DNA from: Variovorax sp. KK3 | Lineage (GTDB): Bacteria > Pseudomonadota > Gammaproteobacteria > Burkholderiales > Burkholderiaceae_C | Direction: 5' to 3' | Assembly: GCF_001984055.1 (NCBI RefSeq) | Contig: NZ_LYVO01000004.1 | Coordinates: 99,830-163,829 of the forward strand | DNA length: 64,000 nt | Shown: positions 62,821 to 64,000 of the stretch, one piece after another | How positions within the stretch are numbered: position 1 is the first letter of the stretch | How the letters are laid out: each line of letters begins with the position of its first letter | The notes under the pieces: generated by a model | Told to the model about the DNA's origin: nothing | Seen by the model: only the letters and a program-made list of their open reading frames with translations | Databases searched by the model: none | Made by a program: the position numbers and the translations under genes

Positions 62821-64000
62821 CGTCTTCCTCTCCAGAATCAACATCGGTGGCAGTGGCCGGGGCGTCGGCGCGCGGCAGCACGAAGCCGAAGGTGGCGCCC
62901 GCCTCGACCTCCGAGCGCGCCCAGACGCTGCCCCCATGCCGCTCGACGATGCGCTTGACATTCGCCAAGCCGATGCCCGTACCTTCGAACTCTTCGGCCG
63001 CATGCAGGCGCTGAAAAACACCGAATAACTTGTCGGCATATTTCATCTGGAAGCCGACGCCGTTGTCCTCCACCTCGAGTCCGTCGCCGTCCGGCAGGCG
63101 CACGCCGCGCACCGCGATGCGGGTCGTTTCTCGGGATCGCGCGTACTTGAGCGCGTTCGACAGCAGGTTGCGCACCGCCACCTGGAGCAGCAGCGCGTCG
63201 GCGTACAGGGCCGGCAGTTCGGGGTCGACGCTCCATTCGATGCGCCGACCGCGCTCCGCCCGCGACAGCTCCTTGATCAGGTCCGACACCATCATGTGCG
63301 TGTCGACGTTGCGGCGCTTCAGCGAGGCGCGGCCCATGCGCGAGAAATCGAGCAGCGCATCGACCAGTTGGCCGGCGAAGGCGGATGCCTCCCGCACGTG
63401 CGTGAGGTAGCGCAGCGAGCGCTCCGACAGCTTCTCGCCCTCCTGCCCCACCACCAGGTCGACGTAGCCCGAGATGTGGCGCATGGGTGCGCGCAGGTCG
63501 TGCGACACCGTGTACGAAAAGGCTTCGAGTTCCTTGTTGACCCGGCCCAGTTCGGTGGCCACGGCGGCCATTTCCTCGGCACGGCGCAGCACGATCCCGA
63601 TCAGCGCCTGGCGCAGCTCGGCAGCCACGCCCTGCTCGGCTTCGGACCAGGGCTGCGAGCGCCCGCGGATGTGTTCCACCCAGCTCTCGAAACTCAGGCG
63701 CGGGTGGATGCGGCCGTCCGCCGAGGGCGTCGCGGCCTTGCGCGGCTCGCCGGCCCAGGTCACGGTCTGCACGATCTCGGGCCTGAACCACAGGATGAGG
63801 TGCCGGTGCACCTGCGAAATCGAGATCGCCATCACGCCGGCCGCCTTCGCCACGTAGGCGGCGGCTGGCGCGAAGTGCGCGGCCAGCGCGTCGCTCTGGT
63901 ACACCTCGTCGCCCATGCCGGCGATCCATTCGGCGAGCTGCAGCACCTCGGCCTTGGCCGGCGTGTCGCCGACGCTCCAGACCTCGTCGTCGAGCACCAC
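62813..64000 (-). CDS. Bacteriophytochrome histidine kinase, C-terminal part (5' end outside window)
   Basis: 395 residues of a red/far-red light sensor kinase, running off the window, so the chromophore-binding PAS-GAF part and its cysteine are not seen. The visible PHY domain has LILWFRPEIVQTVTWAGEP (68-86) and the tongue motif PRLSFESW (100-107). The kinase core has His167 in FSYTVSHDLRAPMRHISGY, the N-box NLLSNALKYAR and VEDNGVGF with GTGIGLANV. The Cph1-type H-box and adjacent Rcp1-like regulator fit. The stop overlaps the regulator start. Confidence 0.93.
   Translation of the reverse strand: MVLDDEVWSVGDTPAKAEVLQLAEWIAGMGDEVYQSDALAAHFAPAAAYVAKAAGVMAISISQVHRHLILWFRPEIVQTVTWAGEPRKAATPSADGRIHPRLSFESWVEHIRGRSQPWSEAEQGVAAELRQALIGIVLRRAEEMAAVATELGRVNKELEAFSYTVSHDLRAPMRHISGYVDLVVGQEGEKLSERSLRYLTHVREASAFAGQLVDALLDFSRMGRASLKRRNVDTHMMVSDLIKELSRAERGRRIEWSVDPELPALYADALLLQVAVRNLLSNALKYARSRETTRIAVRGVRLPDGDGLEVEDNGVGFQMKYADKLFGVFQRLHAAEEFEGTGIGLANVKRIVERHGGSVWARSEVEAGATFGFVLPRADAPATATDVDSGEEDDA

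Overview
The window is GC-rich (roughly two thirds G+C by eye), densely packed and free of insertion sequences, tRNAs, rRNAs and CRISPR. The gene content (TRAP and ABC importers, aromatic and acid-sugar catabolism, tandem glycine riboswitch, ETF dehydrogenase, bacteriophytochrome) and a dispersed intergenic repeat of a kind I associate with Variovorax point to a betaproteobacterium of the Comamonadaceae, probably Variovorax or a close relative. The genus is an inference from recall, not from a search.

Layout. 1-5.4 kb: the end of an OmpR-type response regulator with its sensor kinase, an EamA exporter with a short-chain dehydrogenase, and ETF-ubiquinone oxidoreductase. 5.4-12.3 kb: a minus-strand 5-oxoproline-type operon (LysR regulator, DUF1445 hydro-lyase/D-glutamate cyclase family, MFS importer, 1220-residue 5-oxoprolinase). 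12.4-16.3 kb: a D-erythronate dehydrogenase-like enzyme with a complete TRAP importer. 16.5-22.3 kb: an orphan glycosyltransferase-like gene, then a tandem glycine riboswitch driving gcvT-gcvH-gcvP. 22.3-23.3 kb: a candidate YopT-like cysteine protease. 23.5-26.5 kb: a first ECF42-type sigma factor cluster with DGPF/YCII proteins. 26.5-31.2 kb: DUF3014, carboxymuconolactone decarboxylase-family and YbfB-type MFS genes, a LysR regulator and a FrnE-like DsbA. 31.3-34.9 kb: a TTG-started CesT-type type III secretion chaperone followed by a 1020-residue unknown protein, the most novel part of the window.

35.0-45.7 kb: a nine-gene minus-strand operon for shikimate/dehydroshikimate use: two AroE-like dehydrogenases, an AsbF/QuiC-like 3-dehydroshikimate dehydratase, a TRAP importer, and PcaB, PcaC and PcaD of the protocatechuate branch. 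It is divergent from an IclR regulator and followed by an MHS-type importer. An identical 14-mer in the two control regions suggests one regulon. 46.1-51.9 kb: a ROK regulator with a complete ribose/fructose-type ABC importer and a PfkB kinase. 51.9-54.2 kb: an MFS gene and aroC. 54.2-57.9 kb: a second ECF42/DGPF cluster ending in a 14-TM drug exporter. 58-64 kb: a cupin, a GbsR/MarR regulator, and a light-sensing operon (bacteriophytochrome kinase running off the window, Rcp1-like response regulator, hybrid kinase, heme oxygenase).

The most interesting signals are two candidate type III secretion substrates in a window that carries no secretion apparatus; two ECF42 modules with matching -35/-10 elements 17 bases apart; a perfect 5 x 13-bp tandem repeat in the leader of a TRAP permease gene; and the shared IclR operator. 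Assignments rest on recognised motifs and gene context only; no database search was possible.
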